DNA from: Oryzisolibacter sp. LB2S
Lineage (GTDB): Bacteria > Pseudomonadota > Gammaproteobacteria > Burkholderiales > Burkholderiaceae_C
Assembly (NCBI RefSeq): GCF_040732315.1
Contig: NZ_CP160388.1
Coordinates: 434,001-498,000 of the forward strand
DNA: 64,000 bases
Reading direction: 5' to 3'
Shown here one piece after another: positions 26,917 through 34,875 of this stretch. The stretch's first letter is position 1, and each line of letters opens with the position of its first letter. Both the position numbers and the translations under genes were made by a program. The notes beneath the pieces were generated by a model, which worked only from the letters and a program-made list of their open reading frames with translations, was not told the DNA's origin and made no database searches.

Positions 26917-27996
26917 ATGCTCACCCGACGCGAGTTCGCGATGACGGCGCCTCTGCTGCTCGGTGCCTGCGCTCCGGATGGCGAGAGCTACGACGCTGCG
27001 GTAGCGCGTACCTGGCGGCTGGACGCCTCACCGGGCCTTGACGGTCTGGCGCTGCTGCACGAGCTGGTTCGCTGTGCCACCTTGGCGCCGTCGAGCCACA
27101 ACACGCAGTGCTGGAAGTTCGCGCTGCAGGACGGGGCCATCACGATCCGGCCCGACATGACGCGCCGCTGCCCGGTCGTTGATCCCGACGATCACCACAT
27201 GTTCGTCTCGCTCGGTTGCGCCGCCGAAAACCTGGCGCAGGCCGCACTCGCTCACGGCCTGGCGGCGCAGGCGCGCTTCGACGCGGTCGGCGACCGGCTG
27301 CACGTTGAGCTGACGCCGACGGCCGCGATGGCATCGCCATTGTTCCGGGCGATCCCGCAGCGCCAGTCCACCCGGGCCGAGTACGACGGCAAGCCCCTGT
27401 CCCCTGAGGATCTGCGCCTGCTCGAGCGCGCCGCTGCCAGCGACGCCGTGCAGCTCGTGCTGCTGACCGGGAGGGCGGCGCTGGAGGCTGCGCTCGAGTT
27501 CATCGTGCAGGCCAACACCATCCAGATGAATGACAAGGCCTTTGTCGACGAACTGAAGGCGTGGATTCGATTCTCCAGCAGCGACGCGGTGCGCCTTGGC
27601 GACGGGCTGTACGCAGCGTCCTCCGGTAACCCAACGCTGCCTGCCTGGCTCGGAAACGCGATCTTCAGTCACGTCGTCACGGCCAGGGGCGAGAACGACA
27701 AGTACGCCGCGCAGGTGCGCAGCTCTGCGGGCATCGCGGTATTCGTCGGATCTTCGAACGACAAGGCAGGCTGGATCGAAGTGGGTCGCGCCTATGAGCG
27801 CTTCGCCTTGCAGGCCACTGCGCTGGGCGTGCGCACCGCACATCTGAACCAGCCGATCGAGGTCGCATCCATGCGCCCGCAGTTTGCGGACTTCCTGGGC
27901 ATGCCGGGGATGCGGCCGGATCTGGTACTGCGCTTCGGCCGCGGACCGACGCTGCCGCCTTCGCTGCGGCGCCCGCTGCAGGCCGTGCTGGCCTAG
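26917..27996 (+). CDS. Nitroreductase-like (Acg-family) lipoprotein
   Basis: 359 residues from the ATG at 26917 (GGAGG 11 bases upstream). The N-terminus has a twin-arginine motif (TRREF) followed by LLGAC, so it may be a Tat-exported lipoprotein. The body shows CATLAPSSHNTQCWKF, PQRQSTRAEYDG and WIEVGRAYERFALQATALG, which match the nitroreductase-like Acg/Rv3131 fold that binds FMN. The reaction is unknown. The stop codon TAG lies in the CTAG target sequence of the adjacent IS element, so the insertion is exactly at the gene's end. Confidence 0.78.
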   Translation: MLTRREFAMTAPLLLGACAPDGESYDAAVARTWRLDASPGLDGLALLHELVRCATLAPSSHNTQCWKFALQDGAITIRPDMTRRCPVVDPDDHHMFVSLGCAAENLAQAALAHGLAAQARFDAVGDRLHVELTPTAAMASPLFRAIPQRQSTRAEYDGKPLSPEDLRLLERAAASDAVQLVLLTGRAALEAALEFIVQANTIQMNDKAFVDELKAWIRFSSSDAVRLGDGLYAASSGNPTLPAWLGNAIFSHVVTARGENDKYAAQVRSSAGIAVFVGSSNDKAGWIEVGRAYERFALQATALGVRTAHLNQPIEVASMRPQFADFLGMPGMRPDLVLRFGRGPTLPPSLRRPLQAVLA

Positions 27997-28048
27997 GGCG
28001 TGTTAACACTAATTGTTTTTGCGCCCGCCATGGCACAGACTGGCAGCC

Positions 28049-28812
28049 ATGGAGATAACGCCAGAACAATTCGCCAAGATCGAGCACTGCCTTCCCACGC
28101 AGCGAGGAAACGTCAGCCTGAGCAACTTGCAGGTCGTCAACGCCATCCTCTACGTAGCCGAGCATGGCTGCAAGTGGCGTGGACTGCCCAAGCGCTTCGG
28201 TAACTGGCACACGATCTACACGCGCATGAACCGCTGGACCAAGGCTGGGGTCCTCGACAGAATGTTCGAGGAACTGCAGAAGGCTCAGGTTGTGCGCATC
28301 AAGATCGAGGCGGTGTCACTGGACTCCACAAGCATCAAGGTGCACCCAGACGGCACGGGCGCGCTAAAAAAAACGGCCCCCAATCCATCGGCAAGTCTCG
28401 AGGTGGATGGACAACCAAGATTCATATGGTTGCCGCGGATGCTCGAACGGCCATAACGTTCTCACTGTCGCCGGGCCAGGCCGGCGATGCCCCACAAGGG
28501 CGCGAACTGCTCGCCAGCCTGGGCGCCCCGAACCGGCCGCTGCACCTGCTCATGGACAAGGCCTACGAGGGCAACGAGACGCGCCAGTTGGCGCTCGATT
28601 TGGGCTACATCCCCGTCGTGCCACCGCTGCGTACCCGCGTCGAGCCTTGGGAGTACGACCGCGAGATGTACAAGCGCCGCAACGAGGTTGAGCGTCTATT
28701 CCGCCGCCTCAAGGGCTTCCGGCGCATCTTCACGCGGTTCGAGAAACTCGACATCATGTTCCTCGGCTTCATCAGCTTTGTACTCGTCGCTGATGGGCTT
28801 CGGATGTGTTAA
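28049..28812 (+). CDS. IS5-family transposase (two frames joined by -1 frameshift)
   Basis: The first frame runs from the ATG at 28049 to about 28456; the second ends at 28812. The A-run 28366-28373 gives a perfect A AAA AAA slippery heptamer; slipping back one base yields KKNGPQSIGKSRGGWTTKIH, the normal IS5 continuation. The DDE triad is visible as LDSTSIKVHPDG, LLMDKAYEG and NEVERLFRRLKGF. Programmed -1 frameshifting is typical of this IS group, so the gene is probably intact rather than broken. The stop codon TAA lies in the right terminal repeat. Confidence 0.88.
28366..28373 (+). other. -1 ribosomal frameshift site in the IS transposase
   Basis: Eight consecutive A's; in the first frame they read CTA AAA AAA ACG, giving the slippery order A AAA AAA. 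Resulting frame continues to the catalytic D and E residues. Confidence 0.75.
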
Positions 28813-28844
28813 CAGGCCCTAGCAGCCCGCTTCGGGACGGGACC

Positions 28845-30362
28845 GTGCTCGATCGGGCCTTCATCATTTCGTGGGGCGCGCTCCTGCGTCAGCGTGGCGT
28901 GGCTGCTTGGCTGGTTGCCGCAGCGACGTCGGCCGCGGCCCAGGCAGGCCCGCCGCCGCAGGACGCTGCCGTCCTTCACCGCATCGACGCGTTCGTCGCC
29001 GAACAAGCGGCCGACTCGGGCATTCCGGGCGTGGCAATCGCGGTGCTTCAAGACGGCCGGGCATCCCATGTGCGCGGCTTCGGTCATGACGGACATGGCA
29101 ACCCGATCACCGGCGACACCCCGTTTCCCATCGGTTCGCTGACCAAGTCCTTTACCGCGCTGCTCGTGCGGCAGGCCATTGACGCCGGGCAGCTTGACGC
29201 CGACGCACCCGTACAGCGCTATCTGCCCTGGTTTCGTGTCGCGGATGCGCAGGCCTCGCCACGCATCACCCTGCGCCATCTGCTCCATCAGACCAGTGGC
29301 TTCTCACGCGCCGACGGCATCGCGCCGCTGCTGCAGGGCAGCCACGCCAGCGTCGGGGAGCTCGCGCGCGGCATGGCAACCACGGCATTGAACCGCCCCG
29401 TAGGTGAGCGCTTCGAATACAGCAACCTGAACTACGTCTTGCTCGGCGCGGTGCTGCAGGCCGTGACGGGCAAGCCCTGGGATGCGTTGATGCGCGAACG
29501 CGTGCTGCAACCCCTGGCGATGACACACAGCCACACCGACCACGCCAGCGCCCGGCGTGATGGCATGACTGCGCTGCACCGCATGTGGTTCGGCGTACCG
29601 GTGGCGCATGACACACCGTTGCTGCCGGGTTTTGCTCCCACCGGAAGCCTGGTCGCAAGCGCGGCCGACATGGCGCGCTACCTGCAGATGATGCTGTCCG
29701 GCGGTGCCGCGCCTGGCGGGCGCGTGGTGTCGGCCGGGGCGGTGACGCAACTGCTTGAGCCGGCTTCGCCGCCCAGCCGATCGACGCTGATGTCCTCGGA
29801 CTTCCGCTTTCGGTACGGTGAAGGATGGTTTGTCGGCCCTTTTGGCGCGGCCACCGATGCGCGCTGGCATCTGGGCAACCTGGCGTCGTTTGCTGCCTGG
29901 ATGGTGCTGCTGCCCGATACCAAGCAGGCCGTCGTGGTGTTGATCAACGCCAACAGCGAGCTGCCGTTCGGCGAGGTCAATGCGGTGATGAGCCGCCTGC
30001 CGATAGGCGTGGTGAATCTGCTGCGTGGCCAGCCTGCGCCGCAGGGTCCGAGCCTGCGCCGATCCTACGTGCCGTTTAACGCGGCGGCGGTGCTCGCCGT
30101 CGCCGCGGGCGTGGCGCTGGCCTGGCGGGCCGGGCGTGCTCGGCTTGCGCGCTGGTCGCTGCTGTTGGCATTGCTGGCCGTCGCCGCTGCCCTGGTGCTG
30201 CGTGTCGTGGGGTTGACGGCGGCCATGCTCGCGGCGTCTGCGCCCGACCTCGCGCTGGTATTGGCCGTCTTGGGCAGCGTGCTGTGTCTGCCGGCGCTGT
30301 GGCGTGCCTGGTCGTGGGCCTGGCATGCACGGCGCCATCGCGGTCGGATATCGCAGCCGTGA
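28845..30362 (+). CDS. Serine hydrolase (beta-lactamase / D,D-peptidase family) with C-terminal membrane segments
   Basis: 505 residues from GTG 28845, the first start outside the IS; the true N-terminus is uncertain because the IS is only 23 bp upstream. Signal-like WLVAAATSAAAQ, then SLTK (SxxK nucleophile motif), YSN (YxN motif, FEYSNLNYVLLG) and HLGN in the KTG-like position. Residues from about 415 form three or four hydrophobic helices. Such enzymes hydrolyse peptides, esters or amides at the periplasmic face; beta-lactam resistance should not be assumed. Its stop overlaps the next gene's start. Confidence 0.83.
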   Translation: MLDRAFIISWGALLRQRGVAAWLVAAATSAAAQAGPPPQDAAVLHRIDAFVAEQAADSGIPGVAIAVLQDGRASHVRGFGHDGHGNPITGDTPFPIGSLTKSFTALLVRQAIDAGQLDADAPVQRYLPWFRVADAQASPRITLRHLLHQTSGFSRADGIAPLLQGSHASVGELARGMATTALNRPVGERFEYSNLNYVLLGAVLQAVTGKPWDALMRERVLQPLAMTHSHTDHASARRDGMTALHRMWFGVPVAHDTPLLPGFAPTGSLVASAADMARYLQMMLSGGAAPGGRVVSAGAVTQLLEPASPPSRSTLMSSDFRFRYGEGWFVGPFGAATDARWHLGNLASFAAWMVLLPDTKQAVVVLINANSELPFGEVNAVMSRLPIGVVNLLRGQPAPQGPSLRRSYVPFNAAAVLAVAAGVALAWRAGRARLARWSLLLALLAVAAALVLRVVGLTAAMLAASAPDLALVLAVLGSVLCLPALWRAWSWAWHARRHRGRISQP

Positions 30363-31336
30363 AGCGCTCGATCATCCTTGCCCTGACCGCTGGCGCCTTT
30401 GCGGTCGTCTTGGCCGCAGCAGTGGTGATTAGGCCGCGCTTCGATCGCGATCTGGCAGCGGCCACCGAGCGCGCCGCGCAGGGCGGCGTGCTGCTGGCCA
30501 CGCGCTGCGGCCCCATCGAGGTGCAGCAAGCCGGTCAAGGCATCCCGCTGCTGGTGATTCACGGCAGCGGCGGCGGCCATGACCAGGGGATGGCCTGGGC
30601 GCAACCGCTGGTGCGGCGAGGCGTGCGCGTGATCGCCATGTCGCGCTTCGGCTACCTGCGGACACCTCGTCCGGCCGACGCCTCGCCCGAGGCGCAAGCC
30701 GATGCCCATGTCTGTCTGCTCGATGCACTGGGTGTCACCCGGGCCGGCGTGGTGGGGATCTCTGCCGGCGGGCCCTCGGCCATGCAGACCGCCATCCGCC
30801 ACCCGGCTCGCGTCAGAGCCCTGGCGCTCGTCGTCCCCATTGCCTACAAGCCGGGCGCGGTGGCCGATTCCGCGCCACCGGCACCGGACGCGAGGGACAG
30901 GATGCTGCTGCATCTGCTCGGTTCGGACTTCCTGTTCTGGACGGCCTTGCACGTGGCCAGGGATCAGGTCATCCGTCATGTGCTGGCCACAGCGCCCGAG
31001 CTCGTCGCAGGCGCCAGTGCGGCGGAACGGGCACGGGTCAACGACATGGCCGAGCGCATCCTGCCCGTGTCCGCGCGCGCCGCGGGGCTGCGTGACGACA
31101 CCGGCCTGGGCAAGCGTCTCGGACCCTATGCGCTGGAGTCTATTCGCGCGCCGGCCCTGGTGATCAGCGCGCGCGACGATGGCTTTGGCACCTACGCCAC
31201 GGCGCATTACACGGCCAGTCGCATACCCGGCGCGAGGTTCATGGGCTTCGACCGCGGTGGCCATTTGCTTGTGGGCCACGATGAGGCGGTGCACGCGGCG
31301 ATCATCGACTTGCTGCGGGAGCGCGTCGCGCCATGA
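30359..31336 (+). CDS. Alpha/beta hydrolase
   Basis: 325 residues from GTG 30359; GTGA overlaps the TGA of the preceding gene by four bases, strongly favouring this start and translational coupling. N-terminal hydrophobic anchor (SIILALTAGAFAVVLAAAVV). IHGSGGGHDQG (oxyanion hole), GISAGGPSAM (nucleophile Ser), ISARDDGFG (acid) and GGHLLVGH (His). Substrate unknown. Probably works in the same compartment and pathway as the coupled serine hydrolase. Confidence 0.85.
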   Translation: MKRSIILALTAGAFAVVLAAAVVIRPRFDRDLAAATERAAQGGVLLATRCGPIEVQQAGQGIPLLVIHGSGGGHDQGMAWAQPLVRRGVRVIAMSRFGYLRTPRPADASPEAQADAHVCLLDALGVTRAGVVGISAGGPSAMQTAIRHPARVRALALVVPIAYKPGAVADSAPPAPDARDRMLLHLLGSDFLFWTALHVARDQVIRHVLATAPELVAGASAAERARVNDMAERILPVSARAAGLRDDTGLGKRLGPYALESIRAPALVISARDDGFGTYATAHYTASRIPGARFMGFDRGGHLLVGHDEAVHAAIIDLLRERVAP

Positions 31337-31403
31337 AGCCCCGTGGCCGGCAGGCTTGTCATGGTCTTTCGGTCAGCAGAATCCCGCGCCGACACCGCAC
31401 CAT

Positions 31404-32438
31404 TCACCCCACCAGCGGCTCCTCGCGCATGGCCTCTATCTGTTCGCGCAGCAGGTCCACCTGGCCGCGCCAATAGGCGCTGCCGCCGAACCAGGGGAAG
31501 TTGTGCGGAAAGGTCGGGTCGCCCCAGCGCCGCGCGAGCCAGGCGCTGTAGTGGATCAGGCGCAGCGTGCGCAGCGGCTCGATGAGCGCGAGCTCGCGCC
31601 GGTCGAAGGCGCGCAGCTGCTCGTAGCCCTCGAGCAGCGTCGACAGCTGCAGCGAGCGCTGGCGCCGGTCGCCCGACAGCAGCATCCACAGGTCCTGCAC
31701 CGCAGGGCCCATGCGCGCGTCGTCCAGGTCCACGAAATGCGGGCCGCCCTGGCCCGCGTCATCCACGGGCGTCCACAGCACATTGCCGGGGTGGCAGTCG
31801 CCGTGCAGGCGGATGGCCTCTGCATCCTTGAGGCCAAATTGGCCTGCAGCGCCCGGTGGGAAAGCGCTGGAAGCTATCAATTCAAGAGCTTCGTCGCAGG
31901 CGCTGCGCCATGCCGCCTGCTGGTCCAGCGGGATGATCCGCGTCGCCAGCAGCCAGTCGCGCGGCTCCTGGCCAAAGCTCTGCAGATCGAGTCGCGGGCG
32001 CTCCACGAAGGGCCGCTCTGCGCCCACGTTGTGGATGCGCGCGAGGTACCGGCCCAGCCATTCGAGCACCTCGTAGTCGTCGAGCTCGGGCATGCGCCCG
32101 CCGCGCCAGGGGCTGATGGAGAAGTCAAAGCCCGCGTGCCGGTGCAGGCTGCGGCCCTGCAGGATCAGCGGCGCCACCACGGGCACCTCGGCCGCGGCCA
32201 GCTCCTGGGCGAAGTCGTGTTCCTCCTGGATCTGCGCCTGGCTCCAGCGGCCGGGGCGGTAGAACTTGGCGACGACGCGGCTGCCGTCCTCCAGCGTCAC
32301 CTGGTAGACGCGGTTCTCGTAGGAGCCCAGCGCCATCAGCCGGCCGTCGCCGTTCAGCCCCAGGCCCGCGAGGGCGTCGAGCACCAGGTCGGGCGTGAGG
32401 CTGGCGTAGGGGTGGGGGCTGTCGTCGGGCGTGCGCAT
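31404..32438 (-). CDS. srkA: Stress-response kinase SrkA (YihE/RdoA) with inserted repeat
   Basis: 344 residues from the ATG at 32438. Aminoglycoside-phosphotransferase-like kinase: GSYENRVYQVTLEDG and VVAKFYRPGRW (ATP lobe), LHGDCHPGNVLW (catalytic Asp214) and FVDLDDARMGP. The E. coli homologue is a cytosolic Ser/Thr kinase linked to envelope stress and survival. Residues about 185-203 (IASSAFPPGAAGQFG) are encoded by a copy of the dispersed repeat lying in frame just before the catalytic loop. The open frame continues upstream into the previous gene, but only this start fits the family. Confidence 0.9.
   Translation of the reverse strand: MRTPDDSPHPYASLTPDLVLDALAGLGLNGDGRLMALGSYENRVYQVTLEDGSRVVAKFYRPGRWSQAQIQEEHDFAQELAAAEVPVVAPLILQGRSLHRHAGFDFSISPWRGGRMPELDDYEVLEWLGRYLARIHNVGAERPFVERPRLDLQSFGQEPRDWLLATRIIPLDQQAAWRSACDEALELIASSAFPPGAAGQFGLKDAEAIRLHGDCHPGNVLWTPVDDAGQGGPHFVDLDDARMGPAVQDLWMLLSGDRRQRSLQLSTLLEGYEQLRAFDRRELALIEPLRTLRLIHYSAWLARRWGDPTFPHNFPWFGGSAYWRGQVDLLREQIEAMREEPLVG
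31831..31886 (+). repeat. Dispersed palindromic repeat, copy d (inside srkA)
   Basis: CCAAATTGGCC, GCAGCGCC, loop, AAAGCGCTGGAAGCTATCAA on the plus strand, antisense to srkA. It contributes about 18 codons without a stop. Confidence 0.72.
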
Positions 32439-32470
32439 GCGGCGATTGTCGCGCGTCGCTGGCCGGCTCG

Positions 32471-32518
32471 CATGCCGGGCTACATGCGGGGTCACATGCG
32501 GGGTTACATGCCCAGTGC
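32471..32518. repeat. 12-bp tandem repeat (three units plus a partial)
   Basis: CATG[C]-type units begin at 32471, 32483 and 32495, with a partial at 32507. It fills the gap between srkA and the kinase-Usp gene, whose stop codon lies in the third unit. Confidence 0.65.
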
Positions 32519-33943
32519 GCCGAACGGCAGCTGCTGCTTGACGAGGATGACGGTGCAGGGCGCGTCGCGCGCCACGCGTATGGGCACGGTGTCGATGAAG
32601 CGCTGCAGCTGCAGCCCATGCGTGGCCGCGCCCAGGATCATCATGCTCACGCGGTTGGCCTCGGCAAAGCGCACCAGGGCCTGGGCCACGTCGCCGGCCT
32701 CGAGCACGTGGTAGCTGGCGCTGTGCTGCGACAGGTCGAGGCCGCCGGCCCATTGCTTGAGGCGCGCCAGATGCTGGCGCTGCAGCGTGGTCTCGCTGCG
32801 CGTGCTGTCCGAGGTGCTGCTCGCCGACGACTTGATCACCGACACGCAGGCCAGGCGCGCGCCCGGGCGTATGCCGAGCGAGCGCGCGGCGGCCTCGCGC
32901 AGCGAATACAGCGTCGCGTCCTGCACGTCCTCGTGCGGCACGGCCACCATGAGGATGGGCACCTCCGCGATCTGGCGCGTGGGCAGGGGGCTGGGCTGGT
33001 AGTGCATGCCCGCGGCCTTGATCCAGCGCTTGAAATGGGTCCCGAGGCCCGGCCCGCGCAGGCGCCGCCCGCGCTCGGTGATGGGCACCTGATCGGGGTT
33101 GGCCAGGTCGAAGGCCAGGTGCGCGGCCGAGGGGTAGCGCTGCGCGGCCTCGGGCTCCAGGCAGCGCAGGATCACCTCCTGCAGCCATTCGGGCAGGTCG
33201 GGGCGGTGCTGGCGCGGCGGTGCGGGCGTCATCCACAGGCGCTGGCGCAGGCCGGCCTGGGTGGTGGGCGAGCCGAACGGCAGCTCGCCCGTGGCCATCT
33301 CGTAGAGCATGACGCCGATGGCGAAGATGTCGCTGCGCAGGTCGCCGCGCACGCCCACCACCTGCTCGGGCGCGATCCAGGTGGGCGAGCCCACGGCCTT
33401 GCGCATCTCCTCGGCCAGCAGGTCGGGGTAATGCGCGTGGCAGGACAGGCCGAAGTCCAGCAGCACCACGCCGCCGTCGCCACGCAGCAGCACGTTGGCG
33501 GGTTTCAGATCCAGGTGGCAGACGTTCTGCTGGTGGATGCTGTGCGCGGCCATGGCGGTGGCGCTGCCTATGCGCGCGATGGCCTCGAAGCTGCGCGCGG
33601 CGTGGTCCTCGGGCCCATGCCGGTCCAGCCAGTGCTGCAGCGTGTCGCCCGGCACATATTCCATGACCAGATAGGGCAGGCGCATGAGGTCGCCCGCGGC
33701 CACGAAGCGCGGCGTGTGCGGGCCGGTCAGCGTGGGCAATATGGTCAGCTCGACCTCGAAGCTCACGATGTTCTCGGCCCCGTCGCTCGCTGTCATGCGC
33801 GGGATCTTCATGGCCAGGTCAAAGCCCGGATTGCGCGCGGCGTTGGCATAGCCGACGCGGTAGATATGGGCCATGCCGCCTGCGTGGATGCACTCGTGCA
33901 CCACGAAGCCGTCGATCTCGGTGCCGGGCTCGAGCAGCTTCAT
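32504..33943 (-). CDS. Serine/threonine protein kinase fused to a universal stress protein domain
   Basis: 479 residues from the ATG at 33943. Hanks-type kinase: glycine loop HAGGMAHIYRV, LAMKIP (ATP-binding Lys), HLDLKPANVLL (catalytic Asp), LLDFGLSC, and SPTWIAPEQ. From about residue 310 a UspA-like domain follows, with ILMVAVPHEDVQDATLY at its start and ILGAATHGLQLQRFIDTVPI near the end. No transmembrane segment is visible, so it is likely cytosolic. It starts 4 bp after a metallophosphoesterase gene and precedes srkA; the three could form a phosphorylation/stress module. Confidence 0.9.
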   Translation of the reverse strand: MKLLEPGTEIDGFVVHECIHAGGMAHIYRVGYANAARNPGFDLAMKIPRMTASDGAENIVSFEVELTILPTLTGPHTPRFVAAGDLMRLPYLVMEYVPGDTLQHWLDRHGPEDHAARSFEAIARIGSATAMAAHSIHQQNVCHLDLKPANVLLRGDGGVVLLDFGLSCHAHYPDLLAEEMRKAVGSPTWIAPEQVVGVRGDLRSDIFAIGVMLYEMATGELPFGSPTTQAGLRQRLWMTPAPPRQHRPDLPEWLQEVILRCLEPEAAQRYPSAAHLAFDLANPDQVPITERGRRLRGPGLGTHFKRWIKAAGMHYQPSPLPTRQIAEVPILMVAVPHEDVQDATLYSLREAAARSLGIRPGARLACVSVIKSSASSTSDSTRSETTLQRQHLARLKQWAGGLDLSQHSASYHVLEAGDVAQALVRFAEANRVSMMILGAATHGLQLQRFIDTVPIRVARDAPCTVILVKQQLPFGALGM

Positions 33944-33947
33944 GGAT

Positions 33948-34709
33948 TCACCGGCCCTTTTCCAGCCGGTCGGCAAAGAAGGCCGGCAGGCCGCTCGCGC
34001 GCACGGCGGCGGCCGCCGCGATGTGGTCGTAGGCCACGCGATGGAAGGTGAGCGTGGCCGCGTCCGCGTCGAACAGCGCGTACATGGCGCGGGTGTCGCC
34101 GTCGCGCGGCTGGCCGCACGATCCCACGATGGCCAGCCATTGCCGGTGTGGCGGCACGGGCACGGGCACACCCGGCTGCGGGGTAAAGCGCATCAGCTTG
34201 GCCGTGGGCGTGAGGAAGTACAGCGCCTGCTCGTGCACATGGCCGCTGAACACGTAGCGAATGGCCGGGTCCATGCGCGTGGCCGCGGCCATGGAGCGCT
34301 CGGCCGCACTGCCGTCGGTGATGTAGTGCCAGCGCTCGGGGCCGTCGGCGCTCGCGTGCACCAGCAGCGCGTCCGGGCCCATGCGCGCGGTCAGCGGCAG
34401 GCCGGCCAGAAAGTCGCGATGCCGCGGGCTCAGCTGCGGATAGGTCCACTGCGCGCTCTGCTCGCCCAGGGTCTGGGCGCCCGCGGGGGGCGTGAGGGCG
34501 GCCGCATCGTGGTTGCCGCGCACGCACAGCGCGCCTTCGTCGCTCACCAGGTGCATCAGCCGGTCGAGCACCGGCGCCGGGTCGGCGCCATAGCCCACCA
34601 GATCACCGAGCAGGGCCAGCTGCTGCGCGCCCTGGGCGTGGGCATGTTCGAGGCAGGCCTCCAGGGCCTGCAGATTGGCGTGAATGTCGGAGAGCAGGGC
34701 GATCTTCAT
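33948..34709 (-). CDS. Calcineurin-like metallophosphoesterase
   Basis: 253 residues. Metal-binding motifs in order: SDIHANLQAL (D-x-H), LGDLVGYGADP (GD), RGNHDAA (GNHD), and VFSGHVHEQAL (GHxH). This matches the YfcE/ApaH-like family that hydrolyses phosphodiesters or phosphoproteins with two metal ions. It is translated just upstream of the kinase-Usp gene (4 bp gap), so it could be the opposing phosphatase; the substrate is unknown. Confidence 0.9.
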   Translation of the reverse strand: MKIALLSDIHANLQALEACLEHAHAQGAQQLALLGDLVGYGADPAPVLDRLMHLVSDEGALCVRGNHDAAALTPPAGAQTLGEQSAQWTYPQLSPRHRDFLAGLPLTARMGPDALLVHASADGPERWHYITDGSAAERSMAAATRMDPAIRYVFSGHVHEQALYFLTPTAKLMRFTPQPGVPVPVPPHRQWLAIVGSCGQPRDGDTRAMYALFDADAATLTFHRVAYDHIAAAAAVRASGLPAFFADRLEKGR

Positions 34710-34875
34710 GATCCCGACATGATGGCGTCAGTTGCTGAGTGTGGGCTTTCACGCGGGGCGGCGGCGAACTAGGGAAAACGCTGGGTGCCCAGGTCTTGCC
34801 CACTGCGCCGCAGCCAGTCGGCGCCCGCGCATGCGCCTGGCCGGGCACATGCGTGGGTGGCGGGTGCGGGGCAGG

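Larger units (their letters stand above)
27997..28818 (+). mobile_element. IS5-family (IS427-like) insertion sequence
   Basis: About 822 bp. Left end GGCGTGTTAACAC and right end (reverse complement) GGCCTGTTAACAC form 13-base terminal inverted repeats with one mismatch. CTAG flanks both sides (27993-27996 and 28819-28822), a likely target duplication. Contains a two-frame transposase. Insertion separated the nitroreductase-like gene from the serine hydrolase gene. Confidence 0.9.

Noticed and set aside
28049-28812. Transposase as a frameshifted pseudogene
   Set aside because: The break lies at a perfect slippery heptamer, and joining by -1 shift restores the usual IS5 sequence, so programmed frameshifting is the better reading.
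28845-30362. Beta-lactam resistance gene
   Set aside because: Motifs show the penicillin-recognising fold, but many such hydrolases act on peptides or esters, and the C-terminal membrane segments are unlike secreted beta-lactamases.
31404-33236. 610-residue version of srkA
   Set aside because: The upstream part is an Arg/Ala-rich shadow of the kinase-Usp gene and passes through a tandem repeat; family similarity begins near 32438.
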